48,029 nucleotides of DNA. Origin: GCA-003244245 sp036501085 (GTDB taxonomy: Bacteria; Actinomycetota; Actinomycetes; Mycobacteriales; Pseudonocardiaceae). Each line of letters begins with the position of its first letter. Position 1 is the first letter of the stretch. Below, one piece after another: positions 40,329 through 48,029 of the stretch. The notes under the pieces are model-generated. The model did no database searches. It was not told where the DNA came from and worked only from the letters and a program-made list of their open reading frames with translations. Location: NCBI GenBank assembly GCA_036501085.1, contig DASYAZ010000153.1, positions 1-48,029 on the forward strand, given 5' to 3'. Both the position numbers and the translations under genes were made by a program.

Positions 40329-41999
40329 ATGAACCAGCCAGACCGCAAGCCGCGCAGCCGGGACGTCACCGATGGGCTGGAACGTGCCGCGGCCCGGGGC
40401 ATGCTGCGCGCCATCGGGATGCGCGACGACGACTTCGCCAAGCCGCAGATCGGCGTCGCCTCGTCCTGGAACGAGATCACCCCGTGCAACCTGTCGCTGG
40501 ACCGGCTCGCCAAGGCCAGCAAGGAGGGCGTGCACGCCGCCGGTGGCTACCCGATGGAGTTCGGGACCATCTCCGTCTCCGACGGCATCTCCATGGGGCA
40601 TGTCGGGATGCACTACTCGCTGGTGTCCCGAGAGGTGATCGCCGATTCGGTGGAGACCGTGGTGGAGGCCGAGCGGCTGGACGGCGCCGTCCTGCTGGCC
40701 GGATGTGACAAGAGCCTGCCCGGGATGCTGATGGCCGCTGCCCGGCTCGACGTAGCGGCGGCGTTCCTCTACGCCGGCACGATCCTGCCCGGTCGGGTGA
40801 ACGGCCGCGAGGTCACCATCATCGATGCCTTCGAAGCGGTGGGCGCCTGCGTGCGTGGTTTGATCAGCCGGGCTGACGTCGACGCGATCGAGCGAGCGAT
40901 CTGCCCAGGTGAGGGCGCTTGCGCCGGGATGTACACCGCCAACACGATGGCTTGCGCGGCCGAGGCGCTGGGCATGTCGCTACCCGGTTCGGCGAGCCCG
41001 CCGGCCGTGGACCGGCGGCGTGACGGCTTCGCCCGGGAGAGCGGGAGTGCGGTGGTGCACCTCATCGAACGCGGGATCACCGCCCGGCAGATCCTCACCC
41101 GCTCCGCGTTCGAGAACGCGATCGCGGTGGTGATGGCGTTCGGGGGATCGACCAACGCGGTGCTGCACCTGCTGGCGATCGCGCACGAGGCCGGGGTGCC
41201 GCTGGAGCTCGACGACTTCAACCGGGTAGGCGCCAGGGTTCCGCACCTGGCTGATGTGAAGCCCTTCGGCGCGCACGTGATGGCTACGGTGGACGAGGTC
41301 GGTGGCGTGCCGGTGGTGATGAAGGCCTTGCTGGACGCGGGACTGCTCGATGGTGGCTGCCTGACCGTCACCGGTCGTACCGTCGCGGAGAACCTCGCCG
41401 AGCTGGACCCACCCGATCTGGACGGCAAGATTCTGCGGCATCTCGCGGATCCGATCCATCCCACCGGGGGCATCACCATCCTGCGTGGCTCGCTGGCTCC
41501 GGAGGGTGCGGTGGTGAAGAGCGCCGGCTTCGACTCGACCCGGTTCGGCGGGCGTGCTCGGGTTTTCGACGGGGAGCGCGCCGCGATGGACGCCATCCCG
41601 GACCTGCAGCCCGGCGATGTGGTGGTGATCAGGTACGAGGGTCCCCGGGGCGGGCCGGGGATGCGCGAGATGCTCGCCGTCACCGGTGCGATCAAGGGCG
41701 CCGGGTTGGGCAAGGACGTCCTGCTGCTCACCGACGGGCGCTTCTCCGGGGGCACCACCGGCTTGTGCGTCGGGCACGTCGCGCCCGAGGCGGCGCACGG
41801 CGGGCCGATCGCGCTGGTCCGCGACGGCGACCAGATCGTGCTGGACATGGACCGGCGCGAGCTGAACCTGGACGTCGACGCCGAGGAGCTGACCCGGCGC
41901 CGGCAGGAGTGGACCCCACCGCAGCGGCCGCTGCGCGGAGTGCTGGCCAAGTACGCGAGGCTGGTGGGATCCGCCGCCGAAGGCGCCGTCTGTGGATAA
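40329..41999 (+). CDS. ilvD: Dihydroxy-acid dehydratase
   Basis: 556 residues. GVASSWNEITPCN, LLAGCDKSLPGMLMAAARL and CPGEGACAGMYTANTMACAAEALGMSLPGSA are the Fe-S/metal-binding signatures, the cysteines at the first, second and third motif being the [2Fe-2S] ligands of the actinobacterial type. RFGGRARVFDGE, YEGPRGGPGMREML and LTDGRFSGGTTGLCVGHVAPEA are the C-terminal blocks, including the catalytic serine. It makes 2-ketoisovalerate and 2-keto-3-methylvalerate for valine, isoleucine and CoA synthesis. GGAAGGGGA precedes the ATG. The stop is four bases upstream of repeat C2. Confidence 0.96.
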   Translation: MNQPDRKPRSRDVTDGLERAAARGMLRAIGMRDDDFAKPQIGVASSWNEITPCNLSLDRLAKASKEGVHAAGGYPMEFGTISVSDGISMGHVGMHYSLVSREVIADSVETVVEAERLDGAVLLAGCDKSLPGMLMAAARLDVAAAFLYAGTILPGRVNGREVTIIDAFEAVGACVRGLISRADVDAIERAICPGEGACAGMYTANTMACAAEALGMSLPGSASPPAVDRRRDGFARESGSAVVHLIERGITARQILTRSAFENAIAVVMAFGGSTNAVLHLLAIAHEAGVPLELDDFNRVGARVPHLADVKPFGAHVMATVDEVGGVPVVMKALLDAGLLDGGCLTVTGRTVAENLAELDPPDLDGKILRHLADPIHPTGGITILRGSLAPEGAVVKSAGFDSTRFGGRARVFDGERAAMDAIPDLQPGDVVVIRYEGPRGGPGMREMLAVTGAIKGAGLGKDVLLLTDGRFSGGTTGLCVGHVAPEAAHGGPIALVRDGDQIVLDMDRRELNLDVDAEELTRRRQEWTPPQRPLRGVLAKYARLVGSAAEGAVCG

Positions 42000-42045
42000 C
42001 TCGTGAGTGGGTAACAGTGTTATGGCACCCAATGCCACTCACGAG
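42000..42045. repeat. Palindromic repeat family C, copy C2
   Basis: CTCGTGAGTGG (42000-42010) and CCACTCACGAG (42035-42045) are perfect 11-bp arms around GTAACAGTGTTATGGCACCC plus four bases. It is immediately downstream of the ilvD stop and directly abuts the truncated DUF72 pseudogene. Confidence 0.85.
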
Positions 42046-42049
42046 CGTT

Positions 42050-42759
42050 CGCTGCAACGACCCTTCAGCTACCAGTCCTGGGCGCTCACACACCTGAGGA
42101 CTTCGTCTTCGCGGTCGAAGGCAGCCGGTTCATCACCCATATGAAGAAGCTGCGTGACGTCGAGACGCCGCTGGCGAATTTCTTCGCCTCCGGAGTGCTC
42201 GCGCTGGGAGCCAAGCTCGGCCCGCTCTGGCAGCTGCCGCCCAACCTGCCATTCGACGCCGACCGCCTGGCGGCGTTTTTCGGCCTGCTTCCGGGTAGCA
42301 CCGCCGAGGCGTCCCTGCTCGCGCAGCAGCACGACGAACGACTCGCCGGTAGGGCGTGGACCAGCACCGACACTGACCGCCCGGTGCGTCACGCCCTGGA
42401 GGTGCGCCACCCCAGCTACCGGGACCCGGCGCTGGTCGAGTTGCTCCGTGCCCACGGCGTGGCCCTGGTGGTGGCCGACACCGCGGGCCGCTGGCCCTAC
42501 CTGGAGGACGTCACGGCCGAGTTCGTCTACATCCGGCTGCACGGAGACGCGGAGCTCTACGTCAGCGGCTACACCGACGATGCCCTGGACACCTGGGCGC
42601 AGCGGGTACGCGGTTGGCAGGCAGGTGAGAGCCCCCGCACCGAGGACACCATCGCAGCTCCCGCGCCGGTGCGGCCGCGAGAGGTATTCGTGTACTTCGA
42701 CAACGATGCGAAGGTGCATGCGCCCGCCGACGATCTCCTTGGCCCAGCGCATGGGTTGA
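42050..42759 (+). pseudogene. DUF72 (YecE-like) gene remnant, 5' truncated with frameshifts
   Basis: The conserved middle and end of a DUF72 protein is clear: EDFVFAVEGSRFITHMKKLRDVETPLANFFASGVLAL, then RDVFVYFDNDAK-like REVFVYFDNDAKVHAP. The N-terminal ~60-70 residues are missing, the remnant beginning right after repeat C2. QRPFSYQSWAL (42054-42089) is in a different frame from EDFVFAV, and near the end the normal SLAQRMG* (42736-42759) is in the +1 frame relative to PADD. At least two small indels have therefore occurred. Without the correct C-terminal frame the reading frame runs on into the sigma gene downstream. Confidence 0.8.
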
Positions 42760-42842
42760 GGTCGGCTTGGCAGGCAGGTCCGGATGGGGCAACTCCGGGT
42801 GCCGGGCGTCGGAGAACCGGCTCCCCGGACGACGATGCGGGT

Positions 42843-43366
42843 GTGAGCGAGCAACCGCGGGTGCGCCCGGACCCGGCGCTCGGGCTGCTGGACATCTACG
42901 ACCACGCGCTGCCCCAGGTCTACGGGTACCTGCTGTCCCGCTGCCGGGACCGCATGCTGGCCCAGGACCTGACCGCGGAGACGTTCCTCGCCGCGGTCGA
43001 CGCGGCCCGCCGGCAGCCGGCACCGCCGATCACCACCGGCTGGTTGGTGGGGGTGGCCCGGCACAAGCTCGCCGACCACTGGCGGCGCGCCGAGCGCGAA
43101 CAGCGCGGACTGCGTCTGGTGCACGCCGGGGCCGGTGACACCGAGGACCCGTGGGACGTCGAGATCGACACCGTCGTGGCCCATCAGGTACTGGACGCGC
43201 TCGGTCCGCACCACCGGGCCGCGCTCACCCTGCGATATCTGGACGGCCTGAAGGTTGCGCAGGTCGCCGAGCATCTCGGTCGCACCGTGCATGCCACCGA
43301 GGCGCTGCGGTGCGCGCCCGGGCTGCGTTCCGGGTGGCCTACGAGAACCCGGAGGCGGGGCGATGA
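42843..43366 (+). pseudogene. ECF RNA polymerase sigma factor with a C-terminal frameshift
   Basis: GTG 42843 starts VSEQPRVRPDPALGLLDIYD. Region 2 follows (IYDHALPQVYGYLLSRCRDRMLAQDLTAETFLAAVDAA ... GWLVGVARHKLADHWRRAEREQ), then region 4 (LDALGPHHRAALTLRYLDGLKVAQVAEHLGRTVHATEAL). After EAL, near 43308, the frame is lost by one base: VRARAAFRVAYENPEAGR*, the expected ending, is in another frame and stops at 43366, where it overlaps the ATG of the VOC gene (ATGA). The unshifted frame runs to 43541 with no homology. A single-base deletion, real or a sequencing error, in the recognition-helix region is the simplest reading. Confidence 0.8.
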
Positions 43367-44250
43367 CCGATCCGCTGCACGCCCTCCGCCAACCCATCAC
43401 GCCGATCGATCCCGATCCGGCCTTCACCGCCGAGCTGCGTTCCCGGCTGGAGCGCGCCCTGCTGGCCCCGGAAGGAGCACCCATGGCCACGACTGTCGAG
43501 ACCCCGTCGCACACCCTCGGCTGTTACCTCGCGGTGAATGACGCCCGCGCCGCGCTGGAGTTCTATGAGCAGGCCTTCGGCGCCGTGCGCCGGGGTGAGC
43601 CGATCGTGATGCCGGACGGGCGGATCGGGCACGCCGAGCTGGCTGTCGGTGATTCTCTGCTCATGCTGGCCGACGAGTTCGCTGAGATCGGCATGCTCTC
43701 CCCGCGGACCCGCGGCGGACCCAGCCAGTCGGTGTACTTGCGGGTCTCCGAGCCGGGTGCGGTGGATGCCACCGTGCAGGACGCGCTGGAGGCGGGGGCC
43801 CGGCTGGAGCGTGCCGCTGCTGATTACGAATACGGTCGTAACGCAGTCGTCGTCGATCCCTCCGGGCACCGCTGGATAATCGCCTCCTCGCCCGCCCCGG
43901 CCTCCACCGCCCGGCACGGTGATCTCGCGTATCTCAGCCACGCCGTCGCCGATACCAGCCGGGCCCGGGCGTTCTACGGCGCCGTGTTGGGCTGGACGTT
44001 CGGCCCGGGCCGGGTCGAGGACGGATGGCAGATCGCGGGCACCCACCCGCCGGCCGGGATGCACGGCGGCGCATCGAGGCCGGGCATCACTCCTGTCTAC
44101 CAAGTCGACGACCTGGACTCGGCGCTCGCCGCGGTGCGCGAGCACGGTGGGCAATCCGGTGAGCCGCAGCAGCAGCCCTACGGTCGCATCGCCGAGTGCG
44201 TCGACGACCAGGGCGCCCGGTTCGACCTGCTGCAGCCATCACCCCACTGA
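43363..44250 (+). CDS. Two-domain VOC (glyoxalase/bleomycin-resistance-like) protein
   Basis: 295 residues. A 40-residue N-terminal tail (MTDPLHALRQPITPIDPDPAFTAELRSRLERALLAPEG), of the kind seen on proteins partnered with ECF sigma factors, is followed by two VOC domains. The first (~46-175) has CYLAVNDARAALEFYEQAFGA and ends VVDPSGHRWIIASSPAP. The second (~185-295) has LAYLSHAVADTSRARAFYGAVLGWTF and YGRIAECVDDQGARFDLLQP. VOC proteins bind small molecules or metals; the activity here is unknown. Its start overlaps the stop of the shifted sigma frame, suggesting a sensor for that factor. Confidence 0.82.
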   Translation: MTDPLHALRQPITPIDPDPAFTAELRSRLERALLAPEGAPMATTVETPSHTLGCYLAVNDARAALEFYEQAFGAVRRGEPIVMPDGRIGHAELAVGDSLLMLADEFAEIGMLSPRTRGGPSQSVYLRVSEPGAVDATVQDALEAGARLERAAADYEYGRNAVVVDPSGHRWIIASSPAPASTARHGDLAYLSHAVADTSRARAFYGAVLGWTFGPGRVEDGWQIAGTHPPAGMHGGASRPGITPVYQVDDLDSALAAVREHGGQSGEPQQQPYGRIAECVDDQGARFDLLQPSPH

Positions 44251-44287
44251 CGCGACTCGCGGTCCGGCCGACCTGGCAGCGCTGTCG

Positions 44288-44351
44288 GCGCCGAGTTCGA
44301 CAGAAGGGTTGTGGGGGTCGAGGTGGGCAGCCCTGAGGTCGAACTCGGCGC
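44288..44351. repeat. Palindromic repeat family B, copy B2
   Basis: GCGCCGAGTTCGAC (44288-44301) and GTCGAACTCGGCGC (44338-44351) are perfect 14-bp arms. AGGGTTG and CAGCCCT inside can extend the stem. It shares the outer GCGCCGAGTT and the CGCGCTGAGC flank with copy B1. It lies between the convergent VOC and cydB genes. Confidence 0.8.
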
Positions 44352-44380
44352 GCTGAGCGCACCCGAGACCCGCGCGTGGC

Positions 44381-45436
44381 TCAGACCCGGCCAGCCGGCG
44401 CGTCACTGGCCTGGTCGGACCGCGGGCGCTGGAACAGCACGAAGAGCCAGGCCAGGGAGGGTACGAGCAGGGCCAGCCCGACCGCGACACTGATCGCGGT
44501 TGCCAGCAGCGTCGCGCGGGGTGCGGCGGCCTGGGCCACGGTCAGGCCGGGAAGCAGCAGGTCGGGATACTGGGCCAGGCCCCACCCCCACAGCACTGCG
44601 GCGACGGCCAGCGCGGCGGTGATCCGCACCAGGGTGAAGCGCCGGAGCGCAAGCAGGAGCAGGGAGGCGACGCCCGCCGCAAGGGAGACGCCGACCAGCG
44701 GGAGCGCCACGCCGACCAGCCGCCCGAACAGCAGCGGCGCATCGGTGCGGGCGACGAGGAGGCCGACGACGGCCAGCGCGCCGACGATCGTTCCGCTGAC
44801 CAGGCCCCGCCGGCGGAACGCCTCGGCGAGCTCAGCCTGGCCCTCGCGCTGGGCATCCGCGGTGAGGTAGACCGCCGCGAGGTAGGCACAGCAGCCCACG
44901 GTGAAGGCCCCGGCCAGTGCCGAGGTGGGGTTCCACCAGCTGGTGAGCGGGTTGCCGGTGGCGATTCCCGGCGGTACCCGGCCCGACGCGATCGCCCCAC
45001 CGGCTGCGCCGAGGAAGAACGGGGTGACCACCGAGGAGAACGCGAAGGCCGCCCCGAACAGCCGGCGCTGCCACAGCTCGGTGACGGCCTTGCGAAAGGC
45101 GAAGGCCGCCCCGCGGGCGATCACCCCGAGTGCCACCAGGGTCAGCGGGATGTAGAGCGTCGAGGAGACCGCAGCGAACAGCGGCGGGAAGGCCGTCCAG
45201 ACCAGCACCAGAACGAAGATCAGCCAGACGTGGTTGGCCTCCCACACCGGCCCGACGGAATGCTCGATGAGAGCCCGCTGCCGGGCACCCCGGCGGCTAC
45301 CACCGGCCAGCAGATCCCAGAGCCCACCACCGAAATCCGCCCCGGCGAGCAACAGGTAGGCGCTGACTCCGGCCCAGCTGAGCGCCAGCAGGGCGATGGC
45401 CAGCGGGTCGGCTCCGGCCGAGCCGGCGGCGGGCAT
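44381..45436 (-). CDS. cydB: Cytochrome bd ubiquinol/menaquinol oxidase subunit II
   Basis: 351 residues, usual length, about eight to nine membrane spans. LLLAGADFGGGLWDLLAGG with HSVGPVWEANHVWLIFVLVLVWTAFPPLFAAV is the CydB signature. It pairs with CydA to stabilise the haem-bearing oxidase in the membrane. It starts one base after the cydA stop, with AGGTGA as ribosome site, so the two are one transcriptional and translational unit. No cydDC ABC-transporter genes, which usually follow, are in the window. The C-terminus converges on repeat B2. Confidence 0.95.
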   Translation of the reverse strand: MPAAGSAGADPLAIALLALSWAGVSAYLLLAGADFGGGLWDLLAGGSRRGARQRALIEHSVGPVWEANHVWLIFVLVLVWTAFPPLFAAVSSTLYIPLTLVALGVIARGAAFAFRKAVTELWQRRLFGAAFAFSSVVTPFFLGAAGGAIASGRVPPGIATGNPLTSWWNPTSALAGAFTVGCCAYLAAVYLTADAQREGQAELAEAFRRRGLVSGTIVGALAVVGLLVARTDAPLLFGRLVGVALPLVGVSLAAGVASLLLLALRRFTLVRITAALAVAAVLWGWGLAQYPDLLLPGLTVAQAAAPRATLLATAISVAVGLALLVPSLAWLFVLFQRPRSDQASDAPAGRV

Positions 45437-45437
45437 G

Positions 45438-46796
45438 TCAGGTCACCTGGTACTCGGCGACATCGCGCTCCTGCGGCGCGGCGGGCACCGGCTGCCGGGC
45501 CAGCCGGCGCAGCACGTACACCGTCGCCACCGTGAGCACCGCGTAGACGGCGAGCACGGCGACCAGACCCCACCCCAGGCCCGGTGCCGGGTTGACGGCG
45601 TCGTCCACCCGCAGCACCCGGTAGACGATCCAGGGCTGGCGGCCGACCTCGGTGGTCACCCAGCCGGCTTCCATTGCCAATACAGCCGCCACCCCAGACA
45701 GGGCCACCGCACGCAGGAACCACCGGGATCGGGGCAGCTCCCGGCGTCGCCACCAGCAGTAGCCCAGCCAGAGACCCAGGGCCAGGAGCGCGAAACCGAT
45801 CCCGACCATCGTGTCGAAGGCCAGGTGCACGATCGGTACCGGTGGCCGCAGCTCGGGTGGCACCTGATCCAAACCCGCGATGTAACCGTCCGGGGTCAGA
45901 TGGACCAGCAGCGACAGCCCGTCCGGGATGTGCAGCGCGCCGTGCAGCTCATCGCCGGAGTAGAAGCCGCCGAGGGCCAACGGTGCGTGGGTGCCGCTGC
46001 GGAACAGGCCCTCCATCGCGGCCAGCTTGGCGGGCTGTTCGGCGGCGACGTAGCGGGCGGCCCAGTCACCGACGACGATCTGCACCGGCGCTGCTACCAC
46101 GCCCAGCACGAGCGGGACGAGCAGACCGAGGCGGTGGTAACGGTCCCGGTGGCCGCGCAGCATGGCCACCGCGTAGACACCGGCTATCAGGAACCCGGTC
46201 ACCATGAACGCGGCCAGGATCATGTGCGTGGTCTCCGGCCAGGTGGCACGGTTGAACATCGCCGCCCACGGATCGACACCCACCAACCGGCCACCGACCA
46301 CCGTGAAGCCCTGCGGGCTGTTCATCCAGGCGTTGGCGGCGACCACGAAGAAGGCCGAGGCCACCCCGGCGGCCACGATCGGCAGCCCGGCCAGCAGGTG
46401 GGTCCGTGGTGGCAGCCGGTCCCAGCCGTAGAGGTAGATGCCCAGGAAGATCGCCTCGATGAAGAAGGCGAAACCCTCGATCGCGAACGGCAGGCCGATC
46501 ACGGCACCGTAATGAGCCATCAGGCCGGACCACAGCACTCCCATCTCGAAAGACAGGATCGTTCCGGAGACCGCGCCGACCGCGAACAGCACGCCCAGCA
46601 CCCGGGCCCAGCGCCGGGCCAGCAACCGGTAGCTCGGGTCGCCGGTGCGTTGCCCGCGCCACTCGACGAACAGCACCAGGGCGGGCATGCCCACCCCCAG
46701 GCAGGCGACCACGATGTGCCAGCCCAGGGAGAAACCCATCTGGGTGCGCGCGGCCACCGGGGATGCGGTGGCCGCCAGCAGTATCGAGGACCCCAA
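45438..46796 (-). CDS. cydA: Cytochrome bd oxidase subunit I, unusual TTG start
   Basis: 452 residues. The TTG at 46796 is chosen because AAGGAGG lies 5 nt upstream and no ATG or GTG fits. RTQMGFSLGWHIVVACLGVGMP holds the haem b595 histidine and GTILSFEMGVLWSGLMAHYGAVIGLPFAIEGFAFFIEAIFL the conserved haem-d region; TTEVGRQPWIVYRVLRVDDAV holds the GRQPW motif. The length fits the short-Q-loop class of Gram-positive bacteria. The enzyme is a high-affinity menaquinol oxidase for low oxygen. Two Rex-type operators precede it, so it should be derepressed when NADH rises. Confidence 0.95.
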   Translation of the reverse strand: MGSSILLAATASPVAARTQMGFSLGWHIVVACLGVGMPALVLFVEWRGQRTGDPSYRLLARRWARVLGVLFAVGAVSGTILSFEMGVLWSGLMAHYGAVIGLPFAIEGFAFFIEAIFLGIYLYGWDRLPPRTHLLAGLPIVAAGVASAFFVVAANAWMNSPQGFTVVGGRLVGVDPWAAMFNRATWPETTHMILAAFMVTGFLIAGVYAVAMLRGHRDRYHRLGLLVPLVLGVVAAPVQIVVGDWAARYVAAEQPAKLAAMEGLFRSGTHAPLALGGFYSGDELHGALHIPDGLSLLVHLTPDGYIAGLDQVPPELRPPVPIVHLAFDTMVGIGFALLALGLWLGYCWWRRRELPRSRWFLRAVALSGVAAVLAMEAGWVTTEVGRQPWIVYRVLRVDDAVNPAPGLGWGLVAVLAVYAVLTVATVYVLRRLARQPVPAAPQERDVAEYQVT

Positions 46797-46805
46797 CCCG
46801 ACCTC

Positions 46806-46825
46806 CTTGTGAAAACTTTCACAAG
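46806..46825. promoter_or_regulatory. Rex-type operator 1 before cydA
   Basis: CTTGTGAAAACTTTCACAAG is a perfect 9+2+9 inverted repeat containing TTGTGAANNNNTTCACAA, the Rex (NADH-sensing repressor) consensus. It overlaps the cydA ribosome binding site, so binding would block the leader or elongation. Confidence 0.85.
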
Positions 46826-46863
46826 ATGCCTGTCACGATACGGTTCGGGAAGCCGGGACGCCG

Positions 46864-46879
46864 TGTGAAGGTCTTCACA
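46864..46879. promoter_or_regulatory. Rex-type operator 2 before cydA
   Basis: TGTGAAGGTCTTCACA, 7+2+7 perfect inverted repeat, is a second Rex-like box 38 bp further from the gene than operator 1, bracketing the presumed promoter. No rex gene is visible in the window. Confidence 0.75.
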
Positions 46880-46914
46880 GTCGAGGATGCGGCCATGCCG
46901 GCTCCGCTCGACCG

Positions 46915-47553
46915 CTACTCGGCCAGCAGCGCCTTCATCTCCATGATCTCGCGCTGCTGCGTGTCGCTGATGCTCTGCGCCAGCTGGCGAGCCTCCGGGT
47001 TGCGGCCGGTGGTCAGCTCCGATTTGGCCATCGTGACGGCACCCTGATGATGGGTGATCATCATCCGCAGGAACATCCGGTCGAACTCGGCGCCGGTGGC
47101 CTGCCCGAGATTGCTCATCTGGTTGGCGGACATCATGCCTGGCATCGCGCCGCTGTCACCGTTATCGGTGGTCGTGGCATCGCCGGTCTTGGGGACGGCG
47201 GCCTTCCAGTCGCGCAGCCATCCGCGCATCTGGTCGATTTCGGGTTGCTGGGCGTCCTTGACCCCCGCCGCGAAGTCTTTCACCCGGGCTGAACTCGCTT
47301 GCTGGGCAGCCATCGTGGACATCGCGATGGCCTGCGCGTGATGCGGGATCATCTCCTGCAGGAATGTGACATCGGCCTGATTGTGATCCTGGGCGGCTGA
47401 CTGCGAGGTTGCTGGGCCTGCTGAGATCCCGGGAGACGGCAGGCTGCTGCCGCACCCGCTGAGCGCGGTGCCGGCGGTGAGGGCGATGGCCGCCGCAGCG
47501 ACGAAGGTCGTCAACGAGCGCGTCGATGGCCGCCTTGCGGGCCCTCCCCACAT
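46915..47553 (-). CDS. DUF305 lipoprotein
   Basis: 212 residues with a signal peptide ending in lipobox LSGC (TAGTALSGCGSS). Two DUF305 repeats follow, each with a histidine pair: FLQEMIPHHAQAIAMSTMA and FLRMMITHHQGAVTMAKSEL. Methionine-rich patches (GAMPGMMSANQMSNLG) lie between. DUF305 proteins are linked to copper or other metal stress, and the HH/Met pattern would suit that, but the role is unproven. The ATG at 47553 lacks a ribosome site; TATAGT about 8 bp upstream suggests a leaderless mRNA. Confidence 0.88.
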   Translation of the reverse strand: MWGGPARRPSTRSLTTFVAAAAIALTAGTALSGCGSSLPSPGISAGPATSQSAAQDHNQADVTFLQEMIPHHAQAIAMSTMAAQQASSARVKDFAAGVKDAQQPEIDQMRGWLRDWKAAVPKTGDATTTDNGDSGAMPGMMSANQMSNLGQATGAEFDRMFLRMMITHHQGAVTMAKSELTTGRNPEARQLAQSISDTQQREIMEMKALLAE

Positions 47554-47621
47554 GTAAGCAACTATAGGTCAGGTTTGGTGAACTGGATCTCACCTTGATG
47601 GGTGCCGCAGCGGGCCGGAAG

Positions 47622-48029
47622 TCACGGTGCGAGCTCGGCCAGCACCCCGTCGGTGAACGGTGGCCAGGCCTCGCGGGCCCAGGGGCCGAAATCGCGATCG
47701 GTCAACGCGATGCAGGCCAGCTCCGCGGCCGGATCCACCCACAGGAAGGTGCCGGACTGCCCGAAGTGACCGAAGGTCCCCGGTGAGTTCCGGCTCCCTG
47801 TCCAGTGCGGACTCTTATGACCTTTCAGCTCGACACCCAGGCCCCAGTCGTTGGGACGCTGCATGCCGTAGCCGGGAAGCACCCCGTCCAGTCCCGTATA
47901 GGCGACCTGGATGGCCTCGGCGAGGATCGCAGGCGCCAGCAGCTGCGGCGCCTGCAGTTCCGCGGCGAACCGGGCCATATCCGCGCAGGTGGATACCGCG
48001 CCGGCGGCGGCCGAGCCCACCAAGCGGGT
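47622..48029 (-). CDS. Serine hydrolase / beta-lactamase family protein, N-terminal part beyond the window
   Basis: Only the last 135 codons are present; the reading frame is open to 48029, so the apparent TTG near 48023 is not a real start. VGSAAAGAVSTCADMARFAAELQAPQLL and GYGMQRPNDWGLGVELKGHKSPHWTGSRNSPGTFGHFGQSGTFLWVDP match the C-terminal part of class C beta-lactamase-like esterases. FGHFGQSG is the third catalytic motif (HxG). The serine of SxxK lies outside the window. Role likely an esterase or D-aminopeptidase of unknown substrate. Confidence 0.8.
   Translation of the reverse strand, partial: TRLVGSAAAGAVSTCADMARFAAELQAPQLLAPAILAEAIQVAYTGLDGVLPGYGMQRPNDWGLGVELKGHKSPHWTGSRNSPGTFGHFGQSGTFLWVDPAAELACIALTDRDFGPWAREAWPPFTDGVLAELAP

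Noticed and set aside
42141..43541. Apparent DUF72-sigma factor fusion protein
   Set aside because: The fusion arises from frame changes: native endings of both DUF72 (SLAQRMG) and the sigma factor (AYENPEAGR) exist in other frames.

Overview
The window is about 48 kb of high-GC actinobacterial chromosome. An EspG / PPE-like / DUF3558 lipoprotein / PE-like cluster, a FadE5-type acyl-CoA dehydrogenase, an LCP cell-wall ligase, a FemAB-type enzyme and Rex-type boxes in front of cydAB fit a mycolata-related actinomycete. Pseudonocardiaceae is the best guess, because DUF3558 and this ESX-accessory arrangement are common there. No rRNA, tRNA, CRISPR array, integrase or transposase was found. The content is a mostly ordinary chromosome with small accessory islands.

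Layout. 1-5.2 kb: truncated MetE-like gene behind a palindromic operator, a DedA membrane protein, a small membrane peptide and a hyuAB hydantoinase/oxoprolinase pair. 5.2-10.7 kb: secreted beta-helix protein, fadE5-like gene behind a TetR-type operator, a VanW protein translationally coupled to a GroES-like protein. 10.7-20.8 kb: SAM methyltransferase, AAA ATPase, PAP2-lipid kinase fusion, a TetR regulator divergent from an SCP2 protein, a flavin monooxygenase, a FemAB-like transferase, a Nudix-NYN fusion and an AbiEi/DUF559-like protein. 20.9-26.6 kb: bkdABC operon, DivIVA-like coiled coil and an LCP enzyme. 26.6-32.9 kb: a zinc-finger-like protein, a degenerate PAS-GGDEF-EAL protein, a TIGR02206 membrane protein, an EcsC-like protein with a membrane GTPase, and a Cys-rich small protein.

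33.0-36.2 kb is the most interesting block. A 42-residue His/Arg-rich peptide gene with an ideal ribosome binding site is followed by a strong intercistronic RNA hairpin, an ABC half-transporter, and a soluble Ser/Thr kinase whose start overlaps the transporter stop. A 14-bp and a 41-bp perfect palindrome flank the peptide gene. This looks like a regulated peptide- or metal-export cassette. I do not recognise it as a described system.

36.2-39.2 kb is an ESX-accessory operon in which the DUF3558 lipoprotein gene carries an in-frame amber codon. 39.3-44.3 kb holds a macro-domain gene, ilvD, a decayed DUF72 gene, an ECF sigma gene with a C-terminal frameshift, and a two-domain VOC protein. 44.4-48.0 kb holds cydAB with two Rex-type operators, a DUF305 lipoprotein and a truncated serine hydrolase.

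Three families of palindromic intergenic repeats run through the window: A (5132, 8454, 19713, 20789), B (6349, 44288) and C (26556, 42000). Arms stay complementary although their sequences differ between copies, loops are conserved, and several copies supply the stop codons of flanking genes. They probably act as transcript-end hairpins and may be dispersed as mobile palindromes.
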